The notes: a model not told the origin generated them from the letters alone. DNA of 64,000 nucleotides from Nannochloris sp. 'desiccata' (GCA_019044685.2 JAGTXX020000012.1:1426001-1490000), one strand, 5' to 3'; numbered from the stretch's first letter, positions 41,490-52,452 are shown. Translations and numbers: made by a program.

Positions 41490-43679
41490 ATGAAGTTTGG
41501 CCGTGTGTTATTAGTTTTAGGTGAGTTAGTACATGTAGTAAATTGCCCATAAGTATTGATCACTGTTCTTCGAGGACGCTATTTCATTCCATCTTCATTT
41601 CCTGCTTCTTTTTGCAGCCGCGGTTCTGGCCGTGAGCGTACTGGCCAAGGAAGAAGAGCCTGAGAAGCTGGGCACTGTTATTGGTATTGATCTTGGTAAG
41701 TTTTCTATCCTTTTCTCCCTTCAACAAAATCTAGCCAAGGCACCTTGACCCACCAATGACATTCAGTGCCTCCTATAAACCTCATGGCTAACCCATCTCC
41801 ACCTTCTCTCTCCCATTCAGGTACCACTTATTCATGTGTCGGTGTCTACAAGAACGGAAAGGTTGAAATCATCGCCAACGACCAGGGTAATCGTATCACA
41901 CCCTCTTACGTGGCATTCACTGACAGCGAGCGCTTGATTGGCGACGCTGCCAAGAATCAAGCTACCGTCAACCCTCACCGCACGGTTTACGATGTCAAAC
42001 GTCTCATTGGACGCGCCTACAACGACGCAAATGTCCAGAAAGATAAGAAATTAGTCTCATACAACATTGTTGACTCCAAGGGCAAGCCTTACGTTCAAGT
42101 AGAAGTCAATAACGAGAAAAAGACCTTCTCTCCTGAAGAAATCTCCGCTATGATCTTGACAAAGATGAAGGAAACAGCAGAAGCATTCTTGGGTAAGAAT
42201 GTCAAGCACGCTGTTGTTACCGTCCCCGCCTATTTCAATGATGCACAGCGCCAAGCTACCAAGGATGCTGGTACCATCGCTGGTCTCAACGTGGTCCGTA
42301 TTATCAACGAACCCACCGCTGCAGCCATCGCCTACGGTCTTGATAAAAAAGGCAAAGAGCAAAATATCCTTGTTTTTGATCTCGGTGGTGGTACGTTCGA
42401 TGTTTCTATTTTGACCATTGATTCTGGTGTGTTTGAAGTTATTTCTACCTCTGGAGATACCCATCTTGGGGGTGAAGATTTCGATCAACGTGTTATGGAG
42501 TACTTTATCAAGCTTATCAAACGTAAATTCGATAAAGACGTCTCTAAAGATGCTCGTGCCCTTCAGAAGCTCCGTCGCGAAGCTGAACGTGCCAAACGTG
42601 CTTTATCTTCCCAGCATCAAGTCCGTGTTGAAATCGAATCTCTTGTTGATGGTCTTGATCTTAGCGAACCTCTCACTCGTGCCCGTTTTGAAGAACTCAA
42701 CGCTGATCTCTTCAAGAAAACACTTGGCCCTGTGAAGAAAGCTCTCGACGATGCCGGTCTGAAAAAGGATCAGATTGATGAGATCGTCCTTGTTGGTGGC
42801 TCTACCCGTATCCCTAAAGTTCAATCTCTTATTAAAGACTTCTTCAACGGCAAAGAACCCAATAAAGGAGTCAACCCTGACGAAGCTGTTGCCTACGGTG
42901 CTGCAGTTCAGGGTGGGATCCTCGGGGGTGAAGGTGGTGATGAAGTAAAAGATATTCTTCTTCTTGATGTGTGCCCCTTATCCATGGGTATCGAGACTGT
43001 CGGTGGAGTCATGACTAAACTGATCCCCCGTAATACTGTCATTCCTACAAAGAAATCTCAAGTGTTCTCCACCTACCAAGATCAGCAAACCACCGTTAGC
43101 ATCCAGGTCTATGAAGGTGAACGTGCAATGACCAAGGATAACCACAAATTAGGTCAATTTGATCTTACTGGCATCCCTGCTGCACCCCGCGGTGTACCTC
43201 AGATTGAAGTTACATTTGAAATCGATGCCAATGGTATCTTGAATGTCGCTGCAGTTGAAAAGGGCAGTGGCAAAACAGAGAAGATTACCATTACGAATGA
43301 CAAGGGCAGACTTTCACAAGAGGAGATTGACCGCATGGTCGACGAAGCAGAAGAGTTTGCTGAGCAGGATAAGCAAGTCAAGGCAAAAATTGATGCCAGG
43401 AACGCATTAGAAACATATTGTTACTCCATGAAGCAGACAGTCGGTGAAAAAATGGGCGAGAAAATGTCTAGTGATGATAAAGAAACAATTTCAAAGGCTG
43501 TTGAAGAGGCTTTGGAGTGGTTGGATGCCAATCATGATGTTGAAAAGGAAGAATACGAGGAGAAATTAAAGGAGGTGCAAGATATTGCACAGCCTATTGT
43601 CAGTAAGATCATGGCGGAAAGTGGCGGTGCACCTGGCGACGGTGATGAGGAGGATTTGGGTGCCCATGATGAGTTGTAA
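41490..43679 (+). CDS. BIP: ER-lumen HSP70, BiP
   Basis: Three exons: 41490-41520, 41618-41695 and 41821-43679; 655 residues. BiP is the main ER chaperone, an ATP-driven HSP70 that also regulates the unfolded-protein response. Exons 1 and 2 encode the signal peptide ([20 protein letters not shown]), an acidic start and VIGIDLG; exon 3 continues [23 protein letters not shown]70 signatures are intact: [22 protein letters not shown] and [14 protein letters not shown]. The C-terminus is acidic and ends in HDEL for ER retrieval. TGTAA overlaps the stop. Codon choice is biased to C-ending codons in the 5' part, as in highly expressed genes. Confidence 0.98.
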
Positions 43680-44118
43680 ATTTAAAAGATGATAAGTTCT
43701 TTATTTTGTTATAACAACTCTGATATGACGCCTCTTTTCCTTTTTGCACTACACAACACAACTTGAAGATATTTTCTCGTTCTCCCCGTGTTTTCTTTTT
43801 CGCTTTTTCCCCTATTTTCTTTCCCTAAACCATTGATTTATAATATAATGATTTCTTAGTATTTCTGTTCCCTCACCCTTTTTCCTGTTGTAATTTCATT
43901 TAACACGTCACAAATAAGGAGCATGGAAAGGCAGCAGAGAGTCAGCAAACTAAAGGGGGCAGTTTGTGGTTCGCTCAGCGGCTCGTCATCCACCGAAATA
44001 AATTTGAAATAAATTCCGTGAGCACCACAATTGACAAATTTGATAAATTTAGGGGAGCCAAACGAGTGTATCCTATCATCGACATAAATACTAGCTACTT
44101 CCAGGCAAGATCTCAAGA
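43680..44118. other. Spacer between BiP and plastid TPR gene
   Basis: BiP 3' UTR followed by the promoter of the next plus-strand gene. TGTAA overlaps the BiP stop. T-rich tracts near 43735-43815; nothing else recognised. Confidence 0.4.
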
Positions 44119-45216
44119 ATGGTGTCGCTAAAAAGCACCCTCCATGGCACCATGCCTGCAGCACTGAATCGCAACAATCTGTTTATATCTCATAAAACTG
44201 GCAGCTTTACACCAATCTTTTACTTACCAAAATTGACACAAAGCAGTAGAGATTGCTTGAAAGCGCTCTCGTTACCTACTTGCTTAACTGGAACAACAAG
44301 TGGTGATGAATCCCCTCGCCTTGATCACTCTGCTCAACGACGCAGCCTTCTCACAGCTCTATGCCTACTCGCAGCCACGCCAACAAACCTTCTGCCAGCC
44401 CTTGCTTTGGAAACCACTGCATTATTCCAAGCAGATATTGACCTTTCTTTAGCCCCAGATCAATCTCTATATGACGCTGCAGATCCCCGCCTTCGTGCAG
44501 CTGCCGCACTCGTTCAAGACGCTTTAAACGCGGACGATGTGCAGAAAGAAGAAGCTCTATGGACTAAAATTATCACAGAATATAGCAATATTGATGCTCC
44601 CTGGGCTGCAGATGTTGTAGGTAGAGCATGGGGCAATCGTGGCAATGCTCGTGCTCGTCAAGGAAAACTTCAAGAAGCCCTTTCAGATTACAATACTGCA
44701 ATAAAGCTCTGTCCTTGGTCTGTAGATCCCGTTTTGAACCGCGGGGTCACTTTAGAAGCACTGGAACGTTTTCCTGAAGCGATTGCTGATTATAAAGCTG
44801 TTTTAAAAGTCGCTCCAGATGACCCGTCTGCCTGGAACAACTATGGAAACGCCAGCGCTGGTTTAGGTGACTGGAAGACCGCTTCAGAGGGTTTTGCCCG
44901 TGCAGTGCAACTGGCACCACAATTTTCATTTGCGATGGTGAATAAAGCTGTCGCTGATTTTCAGTTGGGAAAAGATGATATCGCATTTAAACAGCTGAGA
45001 ACATTGCTGAGGAGGTACCCAGACTTTGCTGATGCACGAGCAGCGCTTGCAGCAGCGCTCTGGGATGCAGGTTTGCAAGCACAGGCTGAAGAAGAGTGGG
45101 GCAGAGTGAATGATCCGAGGTATCGAGATTTATCGTGGTTGCAAGCGAATAGGAGATGGCCTCCGAGATTAGTCAGAGGGTTGACTGCGTTTTTAGGAAT
45201 AAAAGATATTAAATAA
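44119..45216 (+). CDS. Plastid (probably thylakoid-lumen) TPR protein
   Basis: Single exon, 365 residues. The N-terminal 100 residues are Ser/Thr/Arg-rich with a twin-arginine followed by a hydrophobic stretch (RRSLLTALCLLAATPTNLLP) and an Ala-x-Ala site (LALE), as in lumen precursors carried by the Tat path. The mature part holds at least three to four TPR helices pairs (AWGNRGNARARQGKLQEAL, DPVLNRGVTLEALERFPEA, AWNNYGNASAGLGDWKTA, AMVNKAVADFQLGKDDIA). Plants have similar single-domain lumen TPR proteins whose role is not firmly known. It ends with a short basic tail. No catalytic motif is present. Confidence 0.8.
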   Translation: MVSLKSTLHGTMPAALNRNNLFISHKTGSFTPIFYLPKLTQSSRDCLKALSLPTCLTGTTSGDESPRLDHSAQRRSLLTALCLLAATPTNLLPALALETTALFQADIDLSLAPDQSLYDAADPRLRAAAALVQDALNADDVQKEEALWTKIITEYSNIDAPWAADVVGRAWGNRGNARARQGKLQEALSDYNTAIKLCPWSVDPVLNRGVTLEALERFPEAIADYKAVLKVAPDDPSAWNNYGNASAGLGDWKTASEGFARAVQLAPQFSFAMVNKAVADFQLGKDDIAFKQLRTLLRRYPDFADARAALAAALWDAGLQAQAEEEWGRVNDPRYRDLSWLQANRRWPPRLVRGLTAFLGIKDIK

Positions 45217-45725
45217 ACTAATAGATGTTGATTTTGTGGCGGTTTGCTGTTGTGCATAGCTTGTTCTGTTAAACGATGACAACGTTTCTTTGTGTTTACC
45301 TTTGAGAACCTAATACAAAAAAAGAAGAAAATAAGAACGAAAAAGGAGAGAGAAAAGAAGAGCGAAAGACAACAGTTTTGGAAACGAAAAGAAAGAAGGA
45401 AGATGGACGAAAAATATAGAAAGATAAGGTACTATGATCCGACAGTAATTACTCATATCTCTCTTTACTTAGAAAAAACACGAGATAAAATAGTTTATCG
45501 ATAACCTTGAAAATAAAAATAAAAAACAATACGACGCCAATGTGGTGCTTCTTCTTTTTTAGAAAACACTATTTTAACAAAAAAAAATCTATACCCACCA
45601 ATACTAATAAACAGATCACTACAATATAGTGACACCTACTGGATGATACAAAAATCCTGCCAACCGGCAAAGTGTACCTACATAATATCATATCATAGAT
45701 TCTAGTTTAATGTACAACCGGATAT
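45217..45725. other. Convergent intergenic region
   Basis: Tail-to-tail spacer of 509 bp, with long A/G-rich then A/T-rich tracts (45310-45420). A 70-codon Lys/Arg frame inside it is a product of base composition. Confidence 0.4.
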
Positions 45726-47667
45726 TTACCTAGGTGCATTAGAGTCATCTGGTCCTAGATCCATTGCAGAGACAGCAGCAGAGGGTGACAATACAGCCAA
45801 TGGATAAAGGGCAGCAGGTACACCATTATTAAAATCAGTACCAGGAAGTGCATTAATGAACATTGTATTCTTCAAAGGGGTCTCGCCCATATCCACTGGC
45901 TCATCCTGCGGTACTTGCTGCCGCTGTTGTTGTTGCTGTTGTTGTCGTTGGCTATGGCCTTCTTCTTGTTTTGGCTGCTGGTGCTGTGGCTGAAGTTGGT
46001 GTTGCTGCTGTTGATACTCTGGCATATCTGAGAAATCAGTTGGTGCTACACCTAAATGATCTTGCAACTGATCTTCCCCTACCGCTCCCTCGACCACCAC
46101 CGCCACCGCATCCCCCGCTCCTTTCCCGCCATAGTCACCATTCTGTGGAATCTCTCCTCTACTCGCATTACCGAAAACCGCTGCTGCCAGCTCTGGCTGT
46201 GGCTGTCCCAACCCCATCATCTGCATAATAGTCTCATCATCAAATATCTGAAAAGGATAATGATGAAAATCTAATCGAGCTGTCTTTTCATCAGGAGAGA
46301 TGTCGATGTCTACTTCGGCATTCTCGGGGGCGTGTACCAGCATAAAAGGTAAAGCTAAAGGGTTTGGAGCCATCATACCGAGTTCTTGTGCTTCTACTAA
46401 CGCACAGAGAGGGGCATCGCGGTTTCTTAATACTAAATTTGAAAGGCAAAAGGCTTTGGTAGTGACATCCTGCGTTGCTTCAATTTTCAGTTGAATCCGA
46501 GCGGCAAGTCGAGCTCGTTCTGCTTCCAATTTATCTTTCTCAGTGGTAACTTTGCGTAAGGCTGGGGGCCAACCACGCCATTCGATATCTTGTTTGGTTT
46601 TCGAGATGATTCCCAAAGCTTCAAGGACATTTAAGGCATCGTAGACTCTTCGTCGAATGTTTTTATCATCATGGGAACCTGTAGATGTGGCAGGAGCAGT
46701 CGGGGCACCGCTACCACTAGCACCTTGAGTACCACCAGCAGCAACATGATCAATCAACATATCCTTTACTAGTTCATTAGCTACTTCATTATAATTTGTA
46801 GAGCCTTTACCCTCAACTTTTTCGCAAACTTTAAGACTAAAATGCTTGAGACCTTTGCTTGTTGCAGCAGCGGCTTCAATGGAGCTTTCAGCAAGAGTGG
46901 CAAGGGATGAGGCCCCGCTGCCGCACCCGCCAGAACCCACTAAAGGTTGTGAACTGCCGGCAAGATGATGATGATGATGATGGCCATCGACGGGAGTCGC
47001 TACGACACCCGCAGAAAGAGGGCGCTTGCGTTTTGTTTGTGCAGCTGCAGCGGATGTTTCTACCTGGAAGTTCTCCCCTGCCCCAACAGAGCCACTGCCA
47101 CCGCCACCATCAGCTGCAGCCTCGGCATCGACGGCGGCCAAGGCGGCGGCACTTATAGGAACTTGAGGCAAAGATTCAAGGAAGGCAGTGACCTCTTGAA
47201 GAGCTTTGTGTGTTTTAGAAGCTGCATCCAAGCATGTACCAACAGCAGCATTACCTGCAGAGAAAAAATAATGAAGGTGTTCAGACTAGAAAAAAAACGT
47301 GTGTGTGTGAAGGGGGTTACTGTTGGAGGCAGGCAAGATCAGGCAAGTAAGACGGTACGTCCACCCCATTACCTGCATCTAGGTCCGTCTGTGTAATCCC
47401 TTGATTAGCTAGAACACTTCTAAGAAGTGCATCGTGCTCTACAGCGAGGGGATCAGGCTCTGCCCAAGCTCCTCCACCTGCAGAAAAATGAAGTGTTGAG
47501 ATGCACCCGTAGATGATCAGCGTCTGAAGACATAGAAATAGCTCCGAAGTCCCATGAACAAGTAAAGTATGTATATGTGATATCACACCTGGAGAAGGTC
47601 TTTCATCAAAGCCTGTATGGGTGCCTAACGAGTTGGGAATGGCAAGAGGAGGAGAGACAAAGGCCAT
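45726..47667 (-). CDS. DP1: DP, dimerisation partner of E2F
   Basis: Three exons: 47589-47667, 47373-47477 and 45726-47254; 570 residues. DP proteins pair with E2F to switch on cell-cycle genes at G1/S. The DNA-binding winged helix shows GLKHFSLKVCEKVEGKGSTN, YNEVANELVKDML and NIRRRVYDALNVLEALGII (about residues 190-285). The following coiled coil (KLEAERARLAARIQLKIEATQ) and the DP dimer domain (LVLRNRDAPLCALVEAQ, SPDEKTARLDFHHYPFQIFDD) confirm DP rather than E2F. His, Gly and Gln repeats lie at both ends. It is divergent from the Deg5-like gene with 208 bp between starts. Confidence 0.93.
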
Positions 47668-47875
47668 CAAAGAGGTCTATGTGAGCGATATCGTATCAGA
47701 TTTTGTAATAATCTTTTCTAATAGATTCAAGACGATCGGCTGCCTTGAACATCTGCTGATTTCAAGCAAACAAGGTTAAAGCGAGCATGTTGGCAAAAAA
47801 ACGACCTTGAACCCAACTCCTGCGCTCTTTACAAGCCAGAAAGGCGAATCGTTGTGGATACTAGATCTATAAAAG

Positions 47876-48937
47876 ATGTGGATTAGCGGGTTGGAACTGG
47901 GAAATCTCTTGAACAAGACTCTTCGAAAGGCGGTTTGTTGGCAGCGAAAAGAAACCAGCATTGAGAGCGCCAGCAGCATAAGCTGGCCCCTATTGGCAAC
48001 TTGGGCAAACTTAATAAATGTCATGTTGAGATCACATCAAGCACCACTTACACGCATCTCTGGCGCCGCGTTACGTGCTTCCAGCCGGGTGCAACAGCGT
48101 CTATCTATATATGTGATCTGCGAATTAAAATCACAGCGATCACCTCCCCATGTCCCGTATACGCACAGAAGAGAGCTTCTCTTAACATCAGGGACACTTG
48201 TAGCGTCGTTGTTTATTATGTCACAACGTGCTATTGCTGCTACGGAGACAGAAAATCCTGCAGTTGAAATTGCCGCTGCTACATTCAATCTTGTCACCAC
48301 CGTCGGCACTCTCTCTGGCGATACTTTTACAGCCCTCGCCAGTGGAGTCATCTGGACATCCCAAGGACATGTTGTCACGGCATATTCTTCTGTCAATGGA
48401 GCTCTACGCCAGGATAAAAACCTTGTTATAGCTGTACAAAATCAATCGACAGGCGTTGTGAGCTACTTCCCCGCCAAATCTGTTGTTGCTCGAGAGCCCT
48501 CTTTAGACCTTATTGTCCTCCAAGCTGACGAATTATCTACAGAGCAAGGTGAAAATATTAGTAGCGCAAGAGAACTTGTTGTCGCTCGTTCAAACGATTT
48601 AAAAATAGGTCAAGATGTGTTTTTAATCGGAAGTAACCCGGATGGGTCCCGCAACTTGGCTGCTGGGGTTCTAAGTGCCACTAATCGAAGCATTCCTGCC
48701 CCAAATGGCCAAGCTATTCGTGTTGCCCTTCAAACAGATGTTAATGTCGGTAATGGGATCAATCTTGGAGGTGCTTTAGTAGACTCAAAGGGTCATTTGA
48801 TAGGAATTCCGACAGTTTCTTATTCAAGACCAGGCACCGGCCGCAGCAGTGGCGTTAATTTTGCACTGCCTAGTGATACTTTAATTGATGCCGTGCCCAA
48901 ACTAATTGCCTATGGAAACCTTTCTGGAAGACGATAG
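47876..48937 (+). CDS. Deg5-like thylakoid-lumen protease homologue, catalytic triad lost
   Basis: Single exon, 353 residues from the first ATG; an in-frame ATG at 48023 is an alternative. Deg5 is a PDZ-less DegP-type protease that works with Deg8 in the thylakoid lumen on damaged photosystem II D1. A twin-arginine lumen signal (RRELLLTSGTLVASLF) ends in RAIAATE. The trypsin-like body follows Deg5 closely (SGVIWTSQGHVVTAY, IPAPNGQAIRVALQTD, GRSSGVNFALPSDT, LIAYG) and stops without a PDZ domain. The catalytic His (expected after VTNY) is Ser, and the GNSGG serine region reads GINLGG, with Leu at the Ser position. Asp in DLIVLQ remains. It should be unable to cleave peptides and may be a structural partner of Deg8. 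Confidence 0.85.
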   Translation: MWISGLELGNLLNKTLRKAVCWQRKETSIESASSISWPLLATWANLINVMLRSHQAPLTRISGAALRASSRVQQRLSIYVICELKSQRSPPHVPYTHRRELLLTSGTLVASLFIMSQRAIAATETENPAVEIAAATFNLVTTVGTLSGDTFTALASGVIWTSQGHVVTAYSSVNGALRQDKNLVIAVQNQSTGVVSYFPAKSVVAREPSLDLIVLQADELSTEQGENISSARELVVARSNDLKIGQDVFLIGSNPDGSRNLAAGVLSATNRSIPAPNGQAIRVALQTDVNVGNGINLGGALVDSKGHLIGIPTVSYSRPGTGRSSGVNFALPSDTLIDAVPKLIAYGNLSGRR

Positions 48938-49270
48938 AAGGCAGAGACATGTGTTTTGGTTGTTTACAGTAGCTACGTTTGATGCTACGAAAGGAAAAAA
49001 TAAAATAAATGAAAAATGAAATTATATTTTCAAGGCGGGTAGTTGAAATTGAACATTTGTTTTTCTTAAGGATATTAAGAATAGCATGAAACAAGCACAG
49101 AGCAGTTGCCTTGTGGTAAAAATGAATTGGTTAAAGTTTCCCACTAGATAGCGTAAAGATACATAACTACCTAGAAAGGATAAGAATCAGAAAAATTATT
49201 AAATGAATAGAATTAATTGATGCCTTGCTTCCCCTCCCCGGGAACCAATCTCTCGAGGTGCTTTTATGTT
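48938..49270. other. Convergent intergenic region
   Basis: Tail-to-tail spacer. TTACA near 48963 gives a possible minus-strand TGTAA for FAD4, about 300 nt past its stop. Nothing else was recognised. Confidence 0.35.
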
Positions 49271-50245
49271 TCAAGCAGATTTAGGGGTCTCTTCTGTCCA
49301 CTGATCATCAGGATCACTCCAGCCACGAGGCTCTACTCCATACTGATTATAAAAGAACTTCTCCAGCATCGCAAAGAATGATTTTTCAGGACCACCAGCG
49401 TCCAGAATTGAATTCCACTGTCCAGACACGATACAATAATTGTTATTAAACGGAGGCTTATGGTGAGCTCCATGATCTCTTCTGTTGATCAACAACCCGG
49501 TTTGCTGTGCTTGGTAGACCAAGGGATTTAATTGGCTGCGTTTCATGTGAGACCAGGCGTGGAACTGCTGACTCATGCAGATTAAAAATAAGAAAGACGA
49601 CGACCAGACGGAAAATGCGGCAGGGGTCCACGGAGAAATTGCAAAGAGGAAACCAGCGACAGGTGCAGCAGGTTTGAAGACTTTATGAACATTGTTGCAA
49701 AATTCACGTTCGGTGATAGTCCAGGGACGTTTATGGTGGCCTTGAAAGGCAGCGATTTGGCTGCCAAAGACAGGCGTATTGCCATCACCATAATTATCAA
49801 CTCCCCAGTGATACAGACCGCTGCCTAAATCACCAAGAGACCAGGCAAAGTACATAGCAGCAGCACACTGGACAGCTACACCCCAGTCACCATGTACATG
49901 ATTTGCGCCATTGATAAACGTAGCTCCCATCAGGGCAGTAGCACCACCTACCCAGGCACGCTGTTCCCAAGTACTTTTTAATTCATCTTCACTTTCGAGG
50001 ACGACACGGCCGCTAGAAATAACACGAGGTGCAGAGGCAGGGCCGTCGTAAGAAGGGTCGTAGTCTTCATCTGAAGTAGGGGAGGCAGTGGTAGGTTTGT
50101 CCTGGACAGCAGACGAGGCAGCGCAAGGGCCTAAGCGCACAGGCTTGTTGATTCTTGAGCCAATTGCCAGTGGAGATTTTGCACTGGTCTCGGCACGCAA
50201 CATAGGCTGAGCGACGCAGCTGGTAACCAACTGAGTGGCAAACAT
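49271..50245 (-). CDS. FAD4: FAD4-type plastid fatty-acid desaturase (lipid desaturase domain)
   Basis: Single exon, 324 residues. FAD4 makes the trans-3 double bond of 16:1 on phosphatidylglycerol in plastid membranes; the same fold occurs in TMEM189/PEDS1. The protein begins with a transit-like region (first 60-70 residues), then membrane helices and the His motifs of the family: GSGLYHWGVDNYGD, AFQGHHKRPWTIT, FHAWSHMKRSQLNP, RRDHGAHHKPPFNNNYCIVS. The frame is open upstream to 50341 but the only ATG is at 50245. FAD4 in plants depends on a peroxiredoxin; I do not link that to the peroxiredoxin-like gene at 4.6-5.3 kb. Confidence 0.93.
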   Translation of the reverse strand: MFATQLVTSCVAQPMLRAETSAKSPLAIGSRINKPVRLGPCAASSAVQDKPTTASPTSDEDYDPSYDGPASAPRVISSGRVVLESEDELKSTWEQRAWVGGATALMGATFINGANHVHGDWGVAVQCAAAMYFAWSLGDLGSGLYHWGVDNYGDGNTPVFGSQIAAFQGHHKRPWTITEREFCNNVHKVFKPAAPVAGFLFAISPWTPAAFSVWSSSFLFLICMSQQFHAWSHMKRSQLNPLVYQAQQTGLLINRRDHGAHHKPPFNNNYCIVSGQWNSILDAGGPEKSFFAMLEKFFYNQYGVEPRGWSDPDDQWTEETPKSA

Positions 50246-50558
50246 GGTTTTATCGATATAATGCGAGGGTAAAGAACCGAGTTTGATGGAGAAATGCGAG
50301 GCGAAAGTTTTGAAAAGTTGTGTGGGAGTTGGAGCACGCAAAATCTAAACCTCAATTCAAGCAAATTAAAACCTCGCTTGCGCACGTAGTGTTCAGAAAT
50401 TAAAAAGGCGTCTGTTCAAATACAGTATGATATGAAATGTGCCTAAATGTGGTGGCAAAGCGCTGCTAAATCTTCACGTATGTGGGTTGCGTCTTCTCGA
50501 AATAGAAACGGTGAAAAATCAAGTCCTTTTTGAAAATATGCGTTAATCAACTAATTGT
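50246..50558. promoter_or_regulatory. Divergent promoter region, FAD4 / unknown gene
   Basis: Head-to-head spacer of 313 bp. No TATA box or repeat stood out. Confidence 0.35.
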
Positions 50559-51122
50559 ATGCACTCTTTGTCATTTAAAAATATATTGCAAATACCAAAA
50601 ATGCAGCAAGCGGCGCCAGGACGCTCCCTGGGCCTAATACGACACACCAATCTCCGCAACGCCGCCTATAAAAGTAAATTTAGACCAACTAGAGCAGCAC
50701 AAACAGCTGCTACAAATAACATATATCCATCCCTATACATAGCAAAATTCCCTCTCGTGGGATTTGAAATTATTGAGAACCTACCGCCATTATTTTCAGA
50801 CCCTGCCGCTCTCCATGTCGCTGTGATAATTGAGTGCAGTAAAAATGGAACCTACTGGCTATTCGATTTCTTGCCAGAGAACCCTACCGATCCATTAATT
50901 GTAGCGAGAGTTCTATCCAATCTAGAAGTACCAGGCCAGGCTCGCACACGGCAGCTAAATAAACTACCTAGGCAGCGGTGCTCTCCAGCGGGAACATCGA
51001 AATATGTAGATGCAATAGAAAGAGCAAGAGAAATGCAAAAACAGTGGAACAACAGCGAATTAAAGCTGTTTAAGAGAGATTGTCGACATTTTGTAGAAGC
51101 TTTGGTTCTTGAATTAACCTAA
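50559..51122 (+). CDS. Uncharacterised plastid protein with possible His...Cys papain-like fold
   Basis: Single exon, 187 residues. The first 50 residues lack acids and are rich in Arg, Ser and Ala, as in a plastid transit peptide; a second ATG (MQQAAPGR) could also start it. The body shows LHVAVIIECSKNGTYWLFDFLPENP and, at the end, FKRDCRHFVEALVLELT. A His early in the domain and a Cys in an -DCRHF- helix recall the circularly permuted papain-like proteins (LRAT, PPPDE, NlpC/P60). I believe plants have similar single-domain proteins of unknown role. This is recognition by pattern only; activity is unproven. Confidence 0.55.
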   Translation: MHSLSFKNILQIPKMQQAAPGRSLGLIRHTNLRNAAYKSKFRPTRAAQTAATNNIYPSLYIAKFPLVGFEIIENLPPLFSDPAALHVAVIIECSKNGTYWLFDFLPENPTDPLIVARVLSNLEVPGQARTRQLNKLPRQRCSPAGTSKYVDAIERAREMQKQWNNSELKLFKRDCRHFVEALVLELT

Positions 51123-51281
51123 ATAAATTGAATATACTATCTTTTACGGTACTAGTTTCAAATAACCATACTTCAATTTAATTATTAATGAGCATATCAA
51201 TTAAAATTGGATGATAATACACTCACTATTTAGGTTAAAACTTTTGGGCAGTCTCTCTCCCCCAACATTCTTGCATACATA

Positions 51282-52284
51282 TTATTCTCTCTTTTTATAG
51301 GACACACCAGAAGTCCGACCGCCAGCACTCTCAGCGCCGCCTATTTTTTTCTTTCTTTGCCGCAGCAGCATTGAGTACAATTGCCACCATAAGATTGGAT
51401 ATACATACAATACACCCTGCATTTTGTAGAGCGATAGAGATAGAACGTCAGAACACACACACAAATTGCTTAACATTAAAAGCTATAAAAGCTGTTATTA
51501 ATAAGAGGGTCGGCAAAACTGCAAGTGACATTTAGAAGTGTACTCGTTTCGCTAGTTCTAACCGATGGAACCTATCTTAACTCACAATCATGAAGACTCT
51601 ATAATCAAAGGCGAAATTCAAAGAATTTGGTAACGTGACAGAATGCAGCTTCCTCGCTCCAATATAAGGCAATGCCAAGTACACAGCATGCATTTCGCCA
51701 ACAACTCCAACGGGGTATAAAGCAATAAACGCTGTATATCTAAGCCACGTAAGCCATTGAGGGCACACACCCGCTGTGACTGCTGCATACCATGGGTAGC
51801 GAACTACTTCAGACAAAGCCCAAACCAGCAGCATCGCACCGACAGCTGGAGTAGCTTGTACTTCAGGGACGCTTTTTACTACAGCAAATAAAACATTAGA
51901 GCGCCCACCCCATTGCATGAGTGATGTAACAGGGGAACCGCCCACAATGCCTATGGCAGCATGTAGAATTTCCAAAACAGCGAGAAATTGGAAGAAGCCT
52001 GTAGGGAGTAGAATAACATAGGGAGTAATCAGGAGTTGTGCGACGGTGGCCGGACACGGTTTTTTTGTAATACATCTTTTGCTTGAAAGGTGATTAAACG
52101 ACCATCAATGCACGTTCCGACATTGCCACATAAACTTACCGACAGTTTCTCCAGCTGTTGCATAGGCTCCTGTAAGTGAGCCAGCTTGTTTAATACCGGC
52201 GATCACTTGGAAGAATGCAACTGCCCAGCCCACAGATTGGAGGACATTGTATATAAGCAGGTATGATTTGCTTACTGATGGCAT
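51282..52284 (-). CDS. PAS2: Very-long-chain 3-hydroxyacyl-CoA dehydratase (PAS2/HACD)
   Basis: Three exons: 52140-52284, 51586-51998 and 51282-51416; 230 residues. HACD catalyses the third step of fatty-acid elongation in the ER membrane. Exon 1 starts with MPSVSKSYLLIYNVLQSVGWA, the first helix. The catalytic Tyr lies in RYPWYA (about 116) and Glu in VGEMHA (about 151). The exon 2 frame runs on to a stop just after the GTGAGT donor; splicing to 51416 restores the last helix (FMI, then GVLYVYPILWWQLYSMLLRQ) and a basic tail ending in KKRE, a dilysine-like ER signal. Six hydrophobic helices fit the family, as does the length (about 220). Confidence 0.92.
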
Positions 52285-52452
52285 TTTTTATGCAGTACAA
52301 TGTGCAAGTGTCTAATTGCCACTTTAACAAATAATGAAAATTTAAATACACTCGGCAAAAGCGCCAAAAAACTCAGAAGTTTTGATGGGCCTACAACCAT
52401 TTAAAGAAGGCAGTTTCATCGCCAGTACACCACTTTTAAATTGATCAATACA

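Noticed and set aside
45292..45504. Lys/Arg-rich 70-codon ORF in a convergent spacer
   Set aside because: It comes from an A/G-rich tract and has no plausible fold.
51577..51975. HACD as a truncated protein ending at MIVS
   Set aside because: The stop lies just inside the intron after a GTGAGT donor; the exon at 51282-51416 restores the family C-terminus.
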